Shown piece after piece: positions 53,870 through 62,488 of a stretch of 64,000 bases of DNA. Source of the DNA: Bradyrhizobium sp. BR 10289 (lineage in GTDB: Bacteria > Pseudomonadota > Alphaproteobacteria > Rhizobiales > Xanthobacteraceae); NCBI RefSeq assembly GCF_019455385.1, contig NZ_JACOFR010000002.1, positions 580,735-644,734 on the forward strand, given 5' to 3'. Made by a program: the position numbers and the translations under genes. Below the pieces are notes generated by a model, which was given only the letters and a program-made list of their open reading frames with translations, was not told the origin of the DNA and did not search any database. Within the stretch, counting starts at the first letter, position 1. Each line of letters starts with the position of its first letter.

Positions 53870-53931
53870 CGCTGCCCTTCACCTTACGTGAGCAGCTAAT
53901 GTGGTCAGCGCACTCGGTTCGGTCAATGCAC

Positions 53932-53965
53932 AAAGCCTCCGCGGGCGAACGCCGGCGGAGGCTTT
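53932..53965. terminator. Bidirectional hairpin between vWA and hydrolase genes
   Basis: AAAGCCTCCGC (53932-53942) pairs with GCGGAGGCTTT (53955-53965) over an 11-bp stem; an inner GGCG/CGCC extends it. T-rich flank on both strands, so it may terminate the hydrolase gene (minus). Confidence 0.75.
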
Positions 53966-54009
53966 GAAGATCGGTATCGTCCTTTCAGTGAGCCGTCAGC
54001 TCTTGTGCA

Positions 54010-54870
54010 TCAGCTCTTGGCGGGTGCCATCAGAGCGACCGGACCCGGCTCGAGAATCTTGGGCGGGGACGATTGGGTGTCGACCGGCGACACCTCGCTG
54101 TCGGTGGCGCTCAGGAACTTGTCCAGCATGCTCTGGATCGAGTTCTTGGCGGCATCCGGGCCGGTGTCGCGCATGTCGTTGTGCTGGAATTCGGTCTTCA
54201 CCACCTGAATGCCGGCCTTCTCGCATTCCTCGTCGGTCGGGATCACGCCCGCATCGGTCTTGAACTGCGGGTCCTGCGAACGGAACGACAGGATCTTGAA
54301 TTTGCCGGCGGTGACGAAGGGCACGCGCAGATTGTCGAGCGTGACGACTTTCTTGACCTCATCCGGATATTGCTTGGCGAAATACATCGTGATGTCGCCG
54401 CCCATGGAGTGGCCGACCATCGTCACCTTGTCGTAGTCGGCGTTCGGCTGGACCTTCTTCATCTCCTGCATCGCGAGATGAATGTTGGCGACGCCGCGCA
54501 GGATCTGCGGCAGGCGGCCGACATAGAGCTCGCCCGGCTTGGTCACCATCGGAGGATCGGTCGGCAGGTCATGCTGCGGGCTCACGACCATGTAACCACG
54601 CGCCGCGAAGATGTTGGCGAGGAAGCCGTACTCGGTGTTCTTGACGGTATTGCCGTGATTGATCACCGCGACCGGCAACGTGATCATGCCGGCGTTGGCC
54701 TGCATTTCCTTATCGCGGCGAACCGCGATATCGACAGGGACGGGACGGTTGTCGCGCGAGGCGTCATAGAAGGTGATGGTCTCGTGCTTGATCGCCCACT
54801 TGCTCGCCGTAAAATAAGCGATGCCGCAGAGGGCACTGACCGAAACCAGAACGGCAATTCCACGCTTCAT
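54010..54870 (-). CDS. Alpha/beta-fold hydrolase, membrane-anchored
   Basis: A 286-residue exported or anchored hydrolase. Residues about 4-22 are a hydrophobic signal anchor (AVLVSVSALCGIAYFTASKWA). The nucleophile elbow is GHSMGG, with an oxyanion-type VINHGN. The fold resembles small esterase/lipase or PHB-oligomer hydrolases; no substrate is known. A palindrome of TGC-N3-GCA type (55024-55034) lies about 155 bases upstream of its start. ATG 54870. Confidence 0.82.
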   Translation of the reverse strand: MKRGIAVLVSVSALCGIAYFTASKWAIKHETITFYDASRDNRPVPVDIAVRRDKEMQANAGMITLPVAVINHGNTVKNTEYGFLANIFAARGYMVVSPQHDLPTDPPMVTKPGELYVGRLPQILRGVANIHLAMQEMKKVQPNADYDKVTMVGHSMGGDITMYFAKQYPDEVKKVVTLDNLRVPFVTAGKFKILSFRSQDPQFKTDAGVIPTDEECEKAGIQVVKTEFQHNDMRDTGPDAAKNSIQSMLDKFLSATDSEVSPVDTQSSPPKILEPGPVALMAPAKS

Positions 54871-55215
54871 TTTCGTCCTCAGCCTCAGGCTCTTGCGGCC
54901 TGAACCCCTGTTGAAAATCGTGTTTCTTCCGGGGCTCTCCGGCCCCTTCGCGCCTATTCCCTAATATATGTCACAGCCGCGTGACAGGAAGGCTAAATAT
55001 TGTGAACCGGGAGCCCTTTCATTGTGCGTCGCACACGTTTGTTGGGCACCCCATTCTCATACCGCTACGTCAGGGTGCAGGTCACCATCGGACGCAACCG
55101 GTCTCGATCGGGTTCAATTTCGCAGTAAACGTGGGGTGAAAACGGCCGAGCTCGCGCTCGGTTCCGGCGAGAACCGGCCGCTTGGATCTACTGGAAGTAG
55201 CGCTATACCGCCGGT
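54871..55215. other. Intergenic region (345 bases) between hydrolase and mipZ
   Basis: Upstream region of the hydrolase gene and 3' flank of mipZ. It holds a TGC-N3-GCA palindrome (55024-55034). I see no coding sequence or RNA gene. Confidence 0.5.
55024..55034. promoter_or_regulatory. PhaR-like palindrome upstream of hydrolase
   Basis: GTGC-GTC-GCAC, a perfect 4-bp inverted repeat of the same TGCN3GCA type as those at the phasin gene. It lies in the hydrolase upstream region and past the mipZ stop. Confidence 0.45.
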
Positions 55216-56139
55216 TCAGGCGCCGAGGATGTCGTGGACTTCGAGCGGCTTGTCGACCTGGCTGAACCATTCGGCGCGATTTGCCGCACGGCGCCGACCG
55301 CGCTCGTCGAGCGGCAGCTTGAGCTGCCGGAGCAGGCTCGTCACCTCCTCCCGCGCGGTCAGGTGGCCGAGATTGGGCCGCATGCCGAGCGTGGCCTCGT
55401 CGATCTCGTCCAGCGCGGTCAGCCCGCGCGGGAAGAATTCGCGGTAGACGACGCGCTCGGCGAAGCCGTCGACGTAGCGGAAGCCGAGCCGCAGCGACAA
55501 ATCCTTCAAGCCGTCGGCAACGAGCTGCTTGTTGCGGGAGCCGAGCATCGACAGGCGGTTGCGCACCACGATCCAGTCGGTCGAGGAGCCGTCGAGCTGG
55601 CGGCGCTTGCGCCGGACGTCGCGCACCATCTCGGCGTAATGGCTCTCGCCCGTCACCGCGTAAGTGGCGGGATCGACGGTGCCGAGCACGTCGAAGTCGA
55701 GGAAGCTGTCGTTGATCGGCGTGACCAGCGTATCCGCCATCGAGTGCGCAAGGCGCATCAGGTAGCTGTCGGTGCCCGGCGTATCGATGACGATGAAGTC
55801 GAAGCTGCTCTCGACTGCCGAGACCGCCTCCATGAATTGCTGGAACTCCGAGTTCTCGTTCTCGGCGATCTGCATGGTCTCGCCGAGCTTGATGCAGCGG
55901 TGCACTGGCAATTCGAGGTCGAGCTTGGTGCGGCGGGCCCAGGCGGAACGGTTGTTGATGTAGTGGGTGAAGCTTTGCTGGCGGCAGTCGAGGTCGATGG
56001 TGGCAACGCGTTGGCCGGCCTTCAGCAGTGCGACTGCGATGTGCAAGGCGGTGGTCGATTTGCCGGAGCCGCCCTTCTCGTTGCCGAGCACGACCACATG
56101 CGCCGAGCCCGATCGGCCTTGGCTAGCCTGCACAAGCAT
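55216..56139 (-). CDS. mipZ: Division-plane positioning ATPase MipZ
   Basis: A 307-residue ParA-like P-loop ATPase. The deviant Walker A is GNEKGGSGKSTTALHIA (about residues 19-35), Walker A' DLDCRQQSFTHYI and Walker B DFIVIDTPGTDS. It forms a polar gradient that inhibits FtsZ polymerisation and positions the septum. I chose ATG 56139, with GAGG six bases ahead; a TTG four codons upstream is possible. It is oriented away from panC. Confidence 0.93.
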   Translation of the reverse strand: MLVQASQGRSGSAHVVVLGNEKGGSGKSTTALHIAVALLKAGQRVATIDLDCRQQSFTHYINNRSAWARRTKLDLELPVHRCIKLGETMQIAENENSEFQQFMEAVSAVESSFDFIVIDTPGTDSYLMRLAHSMADTLVTPINDSFLDFDVLGTVDPATYAVTGESHYAEMVRDVRRKRRQLDGSSTDWIVVRNRLSMLGSRNKQLVADGLKDLSLRLGFRYVDGFAERVVYREFFPRGLTALDEIDEATLGMRPNLGHLTAREEVTSLLRQLKLPLDERGRRRAANRAEWFSQVDKPLEVHDILGA

Positions 56140-56423
56140 CGCGATCCTCAAAACCCCTGACGAATATCTTCGAGTTGGCCGCCGCTGCGGTCAAGTGAAA
56201 TGCGTGACAGATAATGCAATTCGCACTGCGCCGTTCTTCATCATGAATCGCAGCGCCTTCCACCGTCTGTGATCCAGCCCACACACTCGCGAGATCATGC
56301 GCGGCTCGACACGGGATGCTGTGCCGCATCCGGATGCATGGCGTCCACGAGCGCCTCTTGTTAAGGTTAGCCAGCCGGGCGCCGGGACGCGCCCGCCCCA
56401 ATCCCAAACCCCGTCGAGCTCTG

Positions 56424-57275
56424 ATGTCACGCAGCCCCTTGATCGCCCGCACGGTCCCCACCCTGCGACGCGCCGTCGACAATCTTCGCAAGCGAAAGGC
56501 CACGGTCGCGCTGGTCCCGACCATGGGGGCGCTCCATGACGGGCATGTGTCGCTGGTGCGCCTCGCCAAACGGCGCGCCAGCCGCGTCGTGGTGTCGATC
56601 TTCGTCAACCCGACCCAGTTCGCACCTACCGAGGATTTTGGCGCCTATCCGCGCACCTGGAAGTCCGACATCGCCAAGCTCGCCGCCGAGGACGTCGACA
56701 TCGTCTGGCATCCCGGTGTCGAGGCGATGTACCCGGAGGGCTTTGCGACCCGCATCGTGCCGGAGGGCCCGGCACTGGCCGGCCTCGAGGATCGTTTCCG
56801 GCCCCACTTCTTCGGCGGTGTCGCGACCGTGGTCGGCAAGCTGTTCACGCAATGCCGGCCGGATGTCGCGATCTTCGGCGAGAAGGACTTCCAGCAATTG
56901 CGGGTGGTGACGCAGATGGCGCGGGATCTCGACCTCGGCGTCAAGGTGATCGGCTCCCGCACCGTGCGCGAGCGGGACGGGCTCGCGATGTCCTCGCGCA
57001 ACGTCTACCTCTCGCCGGAAGAGCGACAGACCGCCACCGTGCTCTACCGCGCCATGAAAGACAGCGCCGGGCGCATCAAGGCGGGCGAAGCGATCGCGCC
57101 CGCGATGGCGCGCGGCGCGGAGACGATCACGGCGGCCGGCTTCGCGCTCGACTATTTCGAGGCCCGCCATGCCGGGACGCTGGCGCCTGTCACCTCGCTC
57201 AAGGACGGCCCGTTGCGCATCCTGGTCGCAGCAAAGCTCGGCACGACGCGGCTGATTGACAATATCGCGGTGTGA
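56424..57275 (+). CDS. panC: Pantothenate synthetase
   Basis: A 283-residue enzyme joining pantoate and beta-alanine with ATP to give pantothenate. Motifs: [18 protein letters not shown] (HIGH-like), [28 protein letters not shown] and [13 protein letters not shown] (KMSKS-like). ATG 56424 starts the family domain; in-frame sequence upstream of it is not similar. It is not beside panB or panD. It converges on the DUF1489 gene, and their stops are adjacent. Confidence 0.95.
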   Translation: MSRSPLIARTVPTLRRAVDNLRKRKATVALVPTMGALHDGHVSLVRLAKRRASRVVVSIFVNPTQFAPTEDFGAYPRTWKSDIAKLAAEDVDIVWHPGVEAMYPEGFATRIVPEGPALAGLEDRFRPHFFGGVATVVGKLFTQCRPDVAIFGEKDFQQLRVVTQMARDLDLGVKVIGSRTVRERDGLAMSSRNVYLSPEERQTATVLYRAMKDSAGRIKAGEAIAPAMARGAETITAAGFALDYFEARHAGTLAPVTSLKDGPLRILVAAKLGTTRLIDNIAV

Positions 57276-57716
57276 TTACAGCAGTCCGAGATCGCGAAGC
57301 TCGCGGCGCATCGGCTCAGGCATCGCCGCGATCGAGCCGGCGGCGGATTTGCCGAGATCGGCCGGCACGGAATCGTCGGTGAGATAGCGCCAGCCCTGGA
57401 ACGGGCGCATCGGCCGCGGCGACACCGAGATCACCTTCGGCTGCATCACGATGCGGCACCGGCCGATGCCGTCCTTGTCGCGGAACGGCTCGATGCCGAT
57501 GATCTTCTCGCGCGCGGCGATCTCACCCTTGATCACCCAATAGAGTGATCCGCCGCCGAGGATCTCGGCATCGCGCTTGGGCACCATGCGGGTGATGTGG
57601 ATGTGGTGTTGCGGCAGACCCTTTTTCTTGGCGGTCTGCATCCGCTCGGCCACCCACTCCTTCAATTCCTTGACGGAGTCGCAGCCGACGGCAAGCTTGA
57701 TCAGATGGAGTGGCAT
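57276..57716 (-). CDS. DUF1489 family protein
   Basis: A 146-residue protein of the alphaproteobacterial DUF1489 family (MPLHLIKLAVGCDSVKELKEWVAERM ... HIHITRMVPKRDAEILGGGSLYWVIKGEIAARE). Function unknown. It is convergent with panC; the stop codons abut. ATG 57716 is followed by the family N-terminus. Confidence 0.9.
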   Translation of the reverse strand: MPLHLIKLAVGCDSVKELKEWVAERMQTAKKKGLPQHHIHITRMVPKRDAEILGGGSLYWVIKGEIAAREKIIGIEPFRDKDGIGRCRIVMQPKVISVSPRPMRPFQGWRYLTDDSVPADLGKSAAGSIAAMPEPMRRELRDLGLL

Positions 57717-57758
57717 GGCCCAGCATTAGCCGGGCAGCCACCCATTTGGAATGCCGAT

Positions 57759-58751
57759 CTACTCGTTATCCGCAGCTGGAGCAGCCGGTGCGGACGCCGG
57801 TGGCGCGAGCGGAACCGGCGCCGGCGCGCGCGCAGCCTTCGGTGCCGGCGGCTTCTTGGCGGCAGGTGCCGCGGGAGCTGCAGCCTGTGCCGACGTCGCA
57901 GCCGGTGCGCGCGACGCTGCCGGCGCCGTGCCGGCGGCCGGCGCGGCCTGGCGCGCGGCCGGCTCCGGATTCATGATGCTCACAGGCGGTGTCGACGAGG
58001 CGCTCGGGAACTCGGCGTTGGTCGGCTTACCTGTCGGCATCGACGGCGGCAGTCCGGCAAGCGCACCTGTGACCGGCAGCGCCGCCACCGGCCCCGGAGC
58101 CGCCGCGGGCGCATTCCAGGTCGGCGCGTAGCGCGCGACCAGCTGATCGTAGAGATGGGAGTCCATGTTGGCAGCGACCTGCTGCTGATCGGTCAGCGAG
58201 CGGAACGCGGCGCAATCGAACTGCGTGCAGCCGTCACGGGCGACCAGCACCTGCGCGACGAGGCCGTAGCGATCGTGCTCCAGCGATTTGCGCAGCACCT
58301 TCATGTCGGGCGTCAGGTTCTTCTCGGCGGTCGCGACATCGCCAAGCCCGGTCAGGCGGTCGATCCTGGCAGCGGTGGTGGTCACCGCGGCGGCCGCCGT
58401 GTCGGGCGCGCCAAACAGCGCCTTCTCGCAGCCGATCGCCACGGCATCGCCGGCGAGGTCATCGAGGCAGGACAGCGCCGGCAGGCTTGCGGTGACGGCA
58501 GCCTGCGCGCGCGCCTCGGCTGGCGTAGTCTGCCCGACCGGTCCATAGAGACGCATGGTGGCGGCCACGGCGATGCCGATGGCAAGCAGGGTGATGACGG
58601 TGAGTGCGCCGTTGGCGACCGATTTTTCGGCGCGCAGCAACGTGATCAGCAGGATCAATCCAAAGAAGCCGGCAGCCGCCAGCGTCATCCACATCGGGAA
58701 GGCCGGCGAGCGCCAGATTTGGTCGAGCGATGAGGCCCATGCCCAGTTCAT
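57759..58751 (-). CDS. Membrane protein with Pro/Ala-rich tail (hypothetical)
   Basis: A 330-residue protein. Two N-terminal hydrophobic helices (residues about 18-38 WMTLAAAGFFGLILLITLL and 48-68 GALTVITLLAIGIAVAATM) lead to a periplasmic region with four cysteines (SCLDDLAG ... GCEK ... DGCTQFDCAAFR). A C-terminal Ala/Pro-rich stretch (about 240-330) of low complexity follows. Such a tail may reach across peptidoglycan. No named family is recognised. It is transcribed toward the DUF1489 gene (42 bases). Confidence 0.7.
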   Translation of the reverse strand: MNWAWASSLDQIWRSPAFPMWMTLAAAGFFGLILLITLLRAEKSVANGALTVITLLAIGIAVAATMRLYGPVGQTTPAEARAQAAVTASLPALSCLDDLAGDAVAIGCEKALFGAPDTAAAAVTTTAARIDRLTGLGDVATAEKNLTPDMKVLRKSLEHDRYGLVAQVLVARDGCTQFDCAAFRSLTDQQQVAANMDSHLYDQLVARYAPTWNAPAAAPGPVAALPVTGALAGLPPSMPTGKPTNAEFPSASSTPPVSIMNPEPAARQAAPAAGTAPAASRAPAATSAQAAAPAAPAAKKPPAPKAARAPAPVPLAPPASAPAAPAADNE

Positions 58752-58904
58752 GCGCGACGTCCCTTCACGCGAGCTGAGAGCGATTGGTCAAGCGAGCACC
58801 GCGAGTCGGCAACTGCCCCCCGGCCCACCTTGTCGAGGCGAAGCGGGCCTTTTGACGGCGAGCGGATCATTGATCCGCAACGTCAATGCGCAGTGGTCAG
58901 CGCG

Positions 58905-59108
58905 TCAGGATTGAGCGAGCTGGCTTTCCTTGGCGACCCGTTCGAAAGCTTCGGTCGAGCTCTTGATCCGGTACTGGCAGTCGTCGCCTTCGGTCGGCAG
59001 CAAGCGGATGATTTCATAGGAGCCGCTGGCGGCGGGGCGCGCGACATTGCTGGCCGTGAACAGAACGCGCGTTCCAACGGGGAATTTGTGCTTCAACACC
59101 CTCTCCAT
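58905..59108 (-). CDS. Small conserved protein (67 aa)
   Basis: MERVLKHKFPVGTRVLFTAS followed by NVARPAASGSYEIIRLLPTEGDDCQYRIKSSTEAFERVAKE looks like a small beta-barrel, KOW or SH3-like. The likely use is RNA or protein binding, a guess from shape. No named family. Conservation among rhizobia is recall. It is between the hypothetical membrane protein and the YidB-like gene, in the same direction. Confidence 0.7.
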   Translation of the reverse strand: MERVLKHKFPVGTRVLFTASNVARPAASGSYEIIRLLPTEGDDCQYRIKSSTEAFERVAKESQLAQS

Positions 59109-59295
59109 TACTCAAACAACGCCTGCCTCGCCCATGGTCCCACTGCGAGGCCGGCTGGAAACCCAGCCGCTGTATAGCACGCATGCGGCGTTTTTGGCCA
59201 GCCTCATCCGAGCATGGCAAACGCACAAATTTTGAAGTCTTTTCAGGACGATAACTGGAACAGCGGACCACTTGAATACCGCTGGAACCGCCCCG

Positions 59296-59664
59296 TCAGG
59301 CACCATGCGGCAGCTTGCCGTCGGCGCTCGCATGATCAACTGCCTTGGGCAGCTCCTGGGCGAGGATCTGGCCGAGCTGGTCGACCGGGATGTTGTAGCG
59401 TGCCGCCAGCTGGCGGACGGTGTCGTTACCCAGCACGGCGCGGAGCTGGTCGGCCGAGATCGGCAGGTTCTGGCCGTTGCCGAGCCAGGATTTGACCTGG
59501 TCGCCGAAGCCCGCCTGCTGGAGCTTCGCGACGATCGCGCTGAGGCCGCCCTGATTGTTGCTGCCGAGCACCTCGCTCAGCACAGCCGGCAGCACGGCGG
59601 CGCCGAGCTGGCCAAGTGCGCTGCGCAGCGCGGGGTTGTTTTCCAGCGAGTCCAGAATACCCAT
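59296..59664 (-). CDS. YidB-like DUF937 family protein
   Basis: A 122-residue DUF937/YidB family protein (NPALRSALGQLGAAVLPAVLSEVLGSNNQGGLSAIVAKLQQAGFGDQVKSWLGNGQNLPISADQLRAVLG). Helical with Gly/Gln-rich N-terminal half. Function is unclear; it is probably cytoplasmic and associated with envelope-stress or virulence regulons in other species. ATG 59664. Confidence 0.85.
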   Translation of the reverse strand: MGILDSLENNPALRSALGQLGAAVLPAVLSEVLGSNNQGGLSAIVAKLQQAGFGDQVKSWLGNGQNLPISADQLRAVLGNDTVRQLAARYNIPVDQLGQILAQELPKAVDHASADGKLPHGA

Positions 59665-59751
59665 GGCGTGCCCTCTCCTAAGCCGTAGCCGCTCCGTGAT
59701 TGAGCGCCGCCACCCGGGATTCCGTCAAGCAGCGCTCGATCACAATCATGC

Positions 59752-60414
59752 TCACGCGTCCTCGAACTTCGCGATGACGAGCTTTTCGGCAAGCCCTTCG
59801 CGCGTCCATTCCTGGAAGGCCGGCAGCGCCATCATCGTCTCCATGTAGGCTTTCGTGTCAGACGCCACCTCGATCGCATAGGTGCGGAAGCGATGCACGA
59901 CCGGCGCATACATGGCGTCCGCGGCGCCGAAGCGGCCGAACAGGAACGGTCCGTTGGCACCGTAGCGCGCCCGGCACTCGCGCCAGATCTCCTCGATGCG
60001 CGCGACATTGGCCTTCGCATCCGCCGACAGCGGCACGGCGCGGATCGGCCGGTGCAGGTTCATGCCGCATTCGCTGCGCAGCGCGACGAAGCCGGAATGC
60101 ATCTCGGCGCAGACCGAACGGGCGTGGGCGCGGGCCGCGACGCCGTCGGGCCACAGCTTCTTCTCGGGATAGCGCTCGGCGATGTATTCGATGATGGCGA
60201 GCGAATCCCACACCGTGATGTCGCCGTCGACCAGCACCGGCACCTTTCCGGCGCGGCTGAAGGACAGGATCTGCTGCTTGTCGGCGGGGTCGTCGGTATA
60301 GAGCGGGATCAGGGTCTCCGCGAACGGGATGTCGTTGGCGCGCAGCGCGAGCCAGGGCCGCATCGACCATGACGAGTAGTTCTTGTTGCCGATGGCAAGT
60401 TTGAGAGCAGCCAT
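59752..60414 (-). CDS. Glutathione S-transferase family protein
   Basis: A 220-residue GST-like protein. The thioredoxin-fold N-terminal half begins LKLAIGNKNYSSWSMRPWLAL, where SS/W residues replace a classical catalytic Tyr/Cys. The glutathione-binding KVPVLVDGDITVWDSLAIIEYIAERYP follows. A helical C-terminal domain (ECGMNLHRPIRAVPL) is present. Detoxification or redox role; substrate unknown. ATG 60414 starts the fold; upstream residues in frame are not GST-like. Confidence 0.92.
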   Translation of the reverse strand: MAALKLAIGNKNYSSWSMRPWLALRANDIPFAETLIPLYTDDPADKQQILSFSRAGKVPVLVDGDITVWDSLAIIEYIAERYPEKKLWPDGVAARAHARSVCAEMHSGFVALRSECGMNLHRPIRAVPLSADAKANVARIEEIWRECRARYGANGPFLFGRFGAADAMYAPVVHRFRTYAIEVASDTKAYMETMMALPAFQEWTREGLAEKLVIAKFEDA

Positions 60415-60550
60415 GTCACGGGTCCTTCCGCAAATGTTCTGGAGCAAGTCTTCTGGATTCGGCTGCTTTTAGCGCCATCCGCTGCCGCCAATCAATCGTT
60501 GCCGCCATCGGTCCTGCGTGGCAATCGTTGCGGCCTGCGAGGAGAGAGCT

Positions 60551-61264
60551 ATGAGCAGGCACTGGGTCGACATCACCGCGGTCGGCTTCTTCATCGTCGA
60601 ATGGCTGGTCTATGCGCTGACGCTGGAACACTCGGCCTATGGCCGCGACAGCCTGTCGGCGCGGATGAACCGCTATCGCGAAGTCTGGGTCCGCCGCCTG
60701 CTCGATCGCGAGGCGCGCATGGTGGACATGCAGATCATGGCTTCGCTGCAAAACGGCACCGCCTTCTTCGCCTCCACCAGCCTGATCGCGCTCGGCGGCG
60801 CGCTGGCGCTGCTGCATGCCACCAACGACGCGATCACGATCTTGAGCAAGCTGCCGATCGACCTCAGCACCTCGCCCGCCATGTGGGAATTGAAATGCGT
60901 CGGCCTCGTGCTGATCTGCGTCTACGCCTTCTTCAAATTTGCCTGGGCCTATCGCCTGTTCAACTATGTCGCGATCCTCTACGGCGGCATGCCGCCGGCC
61001 TCGCAGCGCGACACGCCGGCGGCGGAAGCCCATGTCATCCGCACCACCCGTCTGTTTGAATCCGCCGGCCGTCACTTCAACCGCGGCCAGCGCGCCTTCT
61101 TCTTCGCGCTCGGTTATCTCGGCTGGTTCGTCAGCCCCTGGGTGCTGTTCGTCAGCACGGCCGCGGTGGTGATCGTGACCTGGCGAAGGCAGTTCGCATC
61201 CAGCGCCTGGGCCGCGATGGCGCCGGAGGCCGTCGCGGGCGATGAGGTCAAGCGCGGTCATTAG
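60551..61264 (+). CDS. DUF599 family membrane protein
   Basis: A 237-residue membrane protein with four helices, of the DUF599 family (VDITAVGFFIVEWLVYALTLEHSAYGRDSLSARMNRYREVWVRRLLDREARMVDMQIMASLQNGTAFFASTSLIALGGALALL). Function unknown. GGAGAGAG precedes the ATG at 60551. It is divergent from the GST gene. Confidence 0.9.
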   Translation: MSRHWVDITAVGFFIVEWLVYALTLEHSAYGRDSLSARMNRYREVWVRRLLDREARMVDMQIMASLQNGTAFFASTSLIALGGALALLHATNDAITILSKLPIDLSTSPAMWELKCVGLVLICVYAFFKFAWAYRLFNYVAILYGGMPPASQRDTPAAEAHVIRTTRLFESAGRHFNRGQRAFFFALGYLGWFVSPWVLFVSTAAVVIVTWRRQFASSAWAAMAPEAVAGDEVKRGH

Positions 61265-61269
61265 GCGCG

Positions 61270-61353
61270 TATCCCGGACGCGATGCAGCGCCATAGCGCG
61301 TCGAAGACGCGCGTAAACGCGCTTATGACGCTGCTTCGCAGAGCCGGGGCACC
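61270..61353. repeat. Palindromic repeat after the DUF599 gene
   Basis: CCCGGACGCGATGCAGCG-type sequence with a matching GCTGCTTCGCAGAGCCGGGG arm 40-50 bases later, containing an inner GCGCGT/ACGCGC. It belongs with the other GCCCCGG/CCGGGGC elements of the window. It lies between DUF599 and the convergent TonB-like gene. Confidence 0.5.
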
Positions 61354-61443
61354 AGAGCGGCATTTTTCCACACAAGTGCCCCCCACGTCGGATGAGGAAC
61401 GACGTCGCTCTCCAATTCACAGCTCAATGTGCGCCCGGATGCG

Positions 61444-62439
61444 CTACCCGCCGAAATCCCTTGGACTGAACGGCAGATCCAAGACCTTCCACTCCGCGTA
61501 GAGATTGGCCGGCAGCATCTTATAGGGCTGACAGGCCTGGAGCGCGGCCATTGCGGATTTCACCATGGCCACGCCCTTCGCCGATGGCGGGGCTTCAATC
61601 AGGATCGGCTCGCGCGCCAGCGTGCCGTCAGTGGCAAGCACCGTGCGCAGCTTGATGCGCACGGCATCGGTTGGCGCGACACCGGCCGGCAGTTTCGCGC
61701 AGCTCCTCAAGTGCCGGCGAAGCTCAGCGATGACTTCCGCCGGCAGCTTGGCTGCGATCGAATCCTTGGCGTCGCCACCGTCGTCCTTGGGGGCGTCCTT
61801 CGGCAGCTCTACCGGCAATTCGGCCGGCAGGCCCAGCATGACGCCGTATTTGACGGTGACGTCGGGCTCGGGCGCCTGGTAGGCCGGCGGTGGCGCGGCC
61901 TGCGGCGGTGGCGCTTGTGGCGGCGGCTGCATTGGAGGCTGCGATGTCGGCGGCGGCTGCACCGCCTGCGGCGGCAATTGGGACTGCGGTTGGGGCGGCG
62001 GCTGTTGCGATGGCGGCGGCTGCTGGGGCTGCGGCTGGACGTTGGCCTCACGCTGCTTCGGCGCTTGCGAGGGCTCCGGCTGCGGTTGCTTCTGCTGCGC
62101 CGGCTGCTGCGGTTCGGGCGAGGACTTCTGCTGCGAGGATTGCGGCGAGGGCTTGGCGGCCGGCTTCTGCGCCGCCTCCGCCTTGTCGGTGACGTCGAGC
62201 TTCGGCAGTCGCAGCTCGGGAGTCGGGGTCGGCTCCGGCGCCTTCTCCTTTGCGGCCTCCTCCGCCTTCGTCTCCTGCTCCTTCACCTGCTCCGGCGTGA
62301 CGATGTCGACCGCAACGGTCTCCTGCGGCGCGGTGCGGAACGGATGGACCTCGCTGATCAGGATGATCAGCCCGACCAGCGTCAGATGGGCGATCGCCGA
62401 CGCTGCAAGGTCCGTCCGTATGATCTTCCGCAGTTCCAT
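61444..62439 (-). CDS. TonB/TolA-like energy-transducing protein
   Basis: A 331-residue protein anchored by one N-terminal helix (ASAIAHLTLVGLIILISE, residues about 13-30). A very long Pro/Gln/Lys-rich periplasmic linker (about 65-205) follows. The C-terminal domain (KLPAEVIAELRRHLRSCAKLPAGVAPTDAVRIKLRTVLATDGTLAREPILIEAPPSAKGVAMVKSAMAALQACQPY) is of the TonB/TolA type with two cysteines. It would couple proton motive force to outer-membrane processes. No exbBD or tolQR is adjacent. ATG 62439. Confidence 0.82.
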   Translation of the reverse strand: MELRKIIRTDLAASAIAHLTLVGLIILISEVHPFRTAPQETVAVDIVTPEQVKEQETKAEEAAKEKAPEPTPTPELRLPKLDVTDKAEAAQKPAAKPSPQSSQQKSSPEPQQPAQQKQPQPEPSQAPKQREANVQPQPQQPPPSQQPPPQPQSQLPPQAVQPPPTSQPPMQPPPQAPPPQAAPPPAYQAPEPDVTVKYGVMLGLPAELPVELPKDAPKDDGGDAKDSIAAKLPAEVIAELRRHLRSCAKLPAGVAPTDAVRIKLRTVLATDGTLAREPILIEAPPSAKGVAMVKSAMAALQACQPYKMLPANLYAEWKVLDLPFSPRDFGG

Positions 62440-62488
62440 CGCCTGACTTCGGGTTGCCGGGCTGGTCCTAGCATAACGGAAGCCCCCC

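Noticed and set aside
56316..56423. Longer panC start with 36 extra residues
   Set aside because: The extra residues are Arg/Pro-rich and unlike PanC; the ATG at 56424 begins the family sequence.
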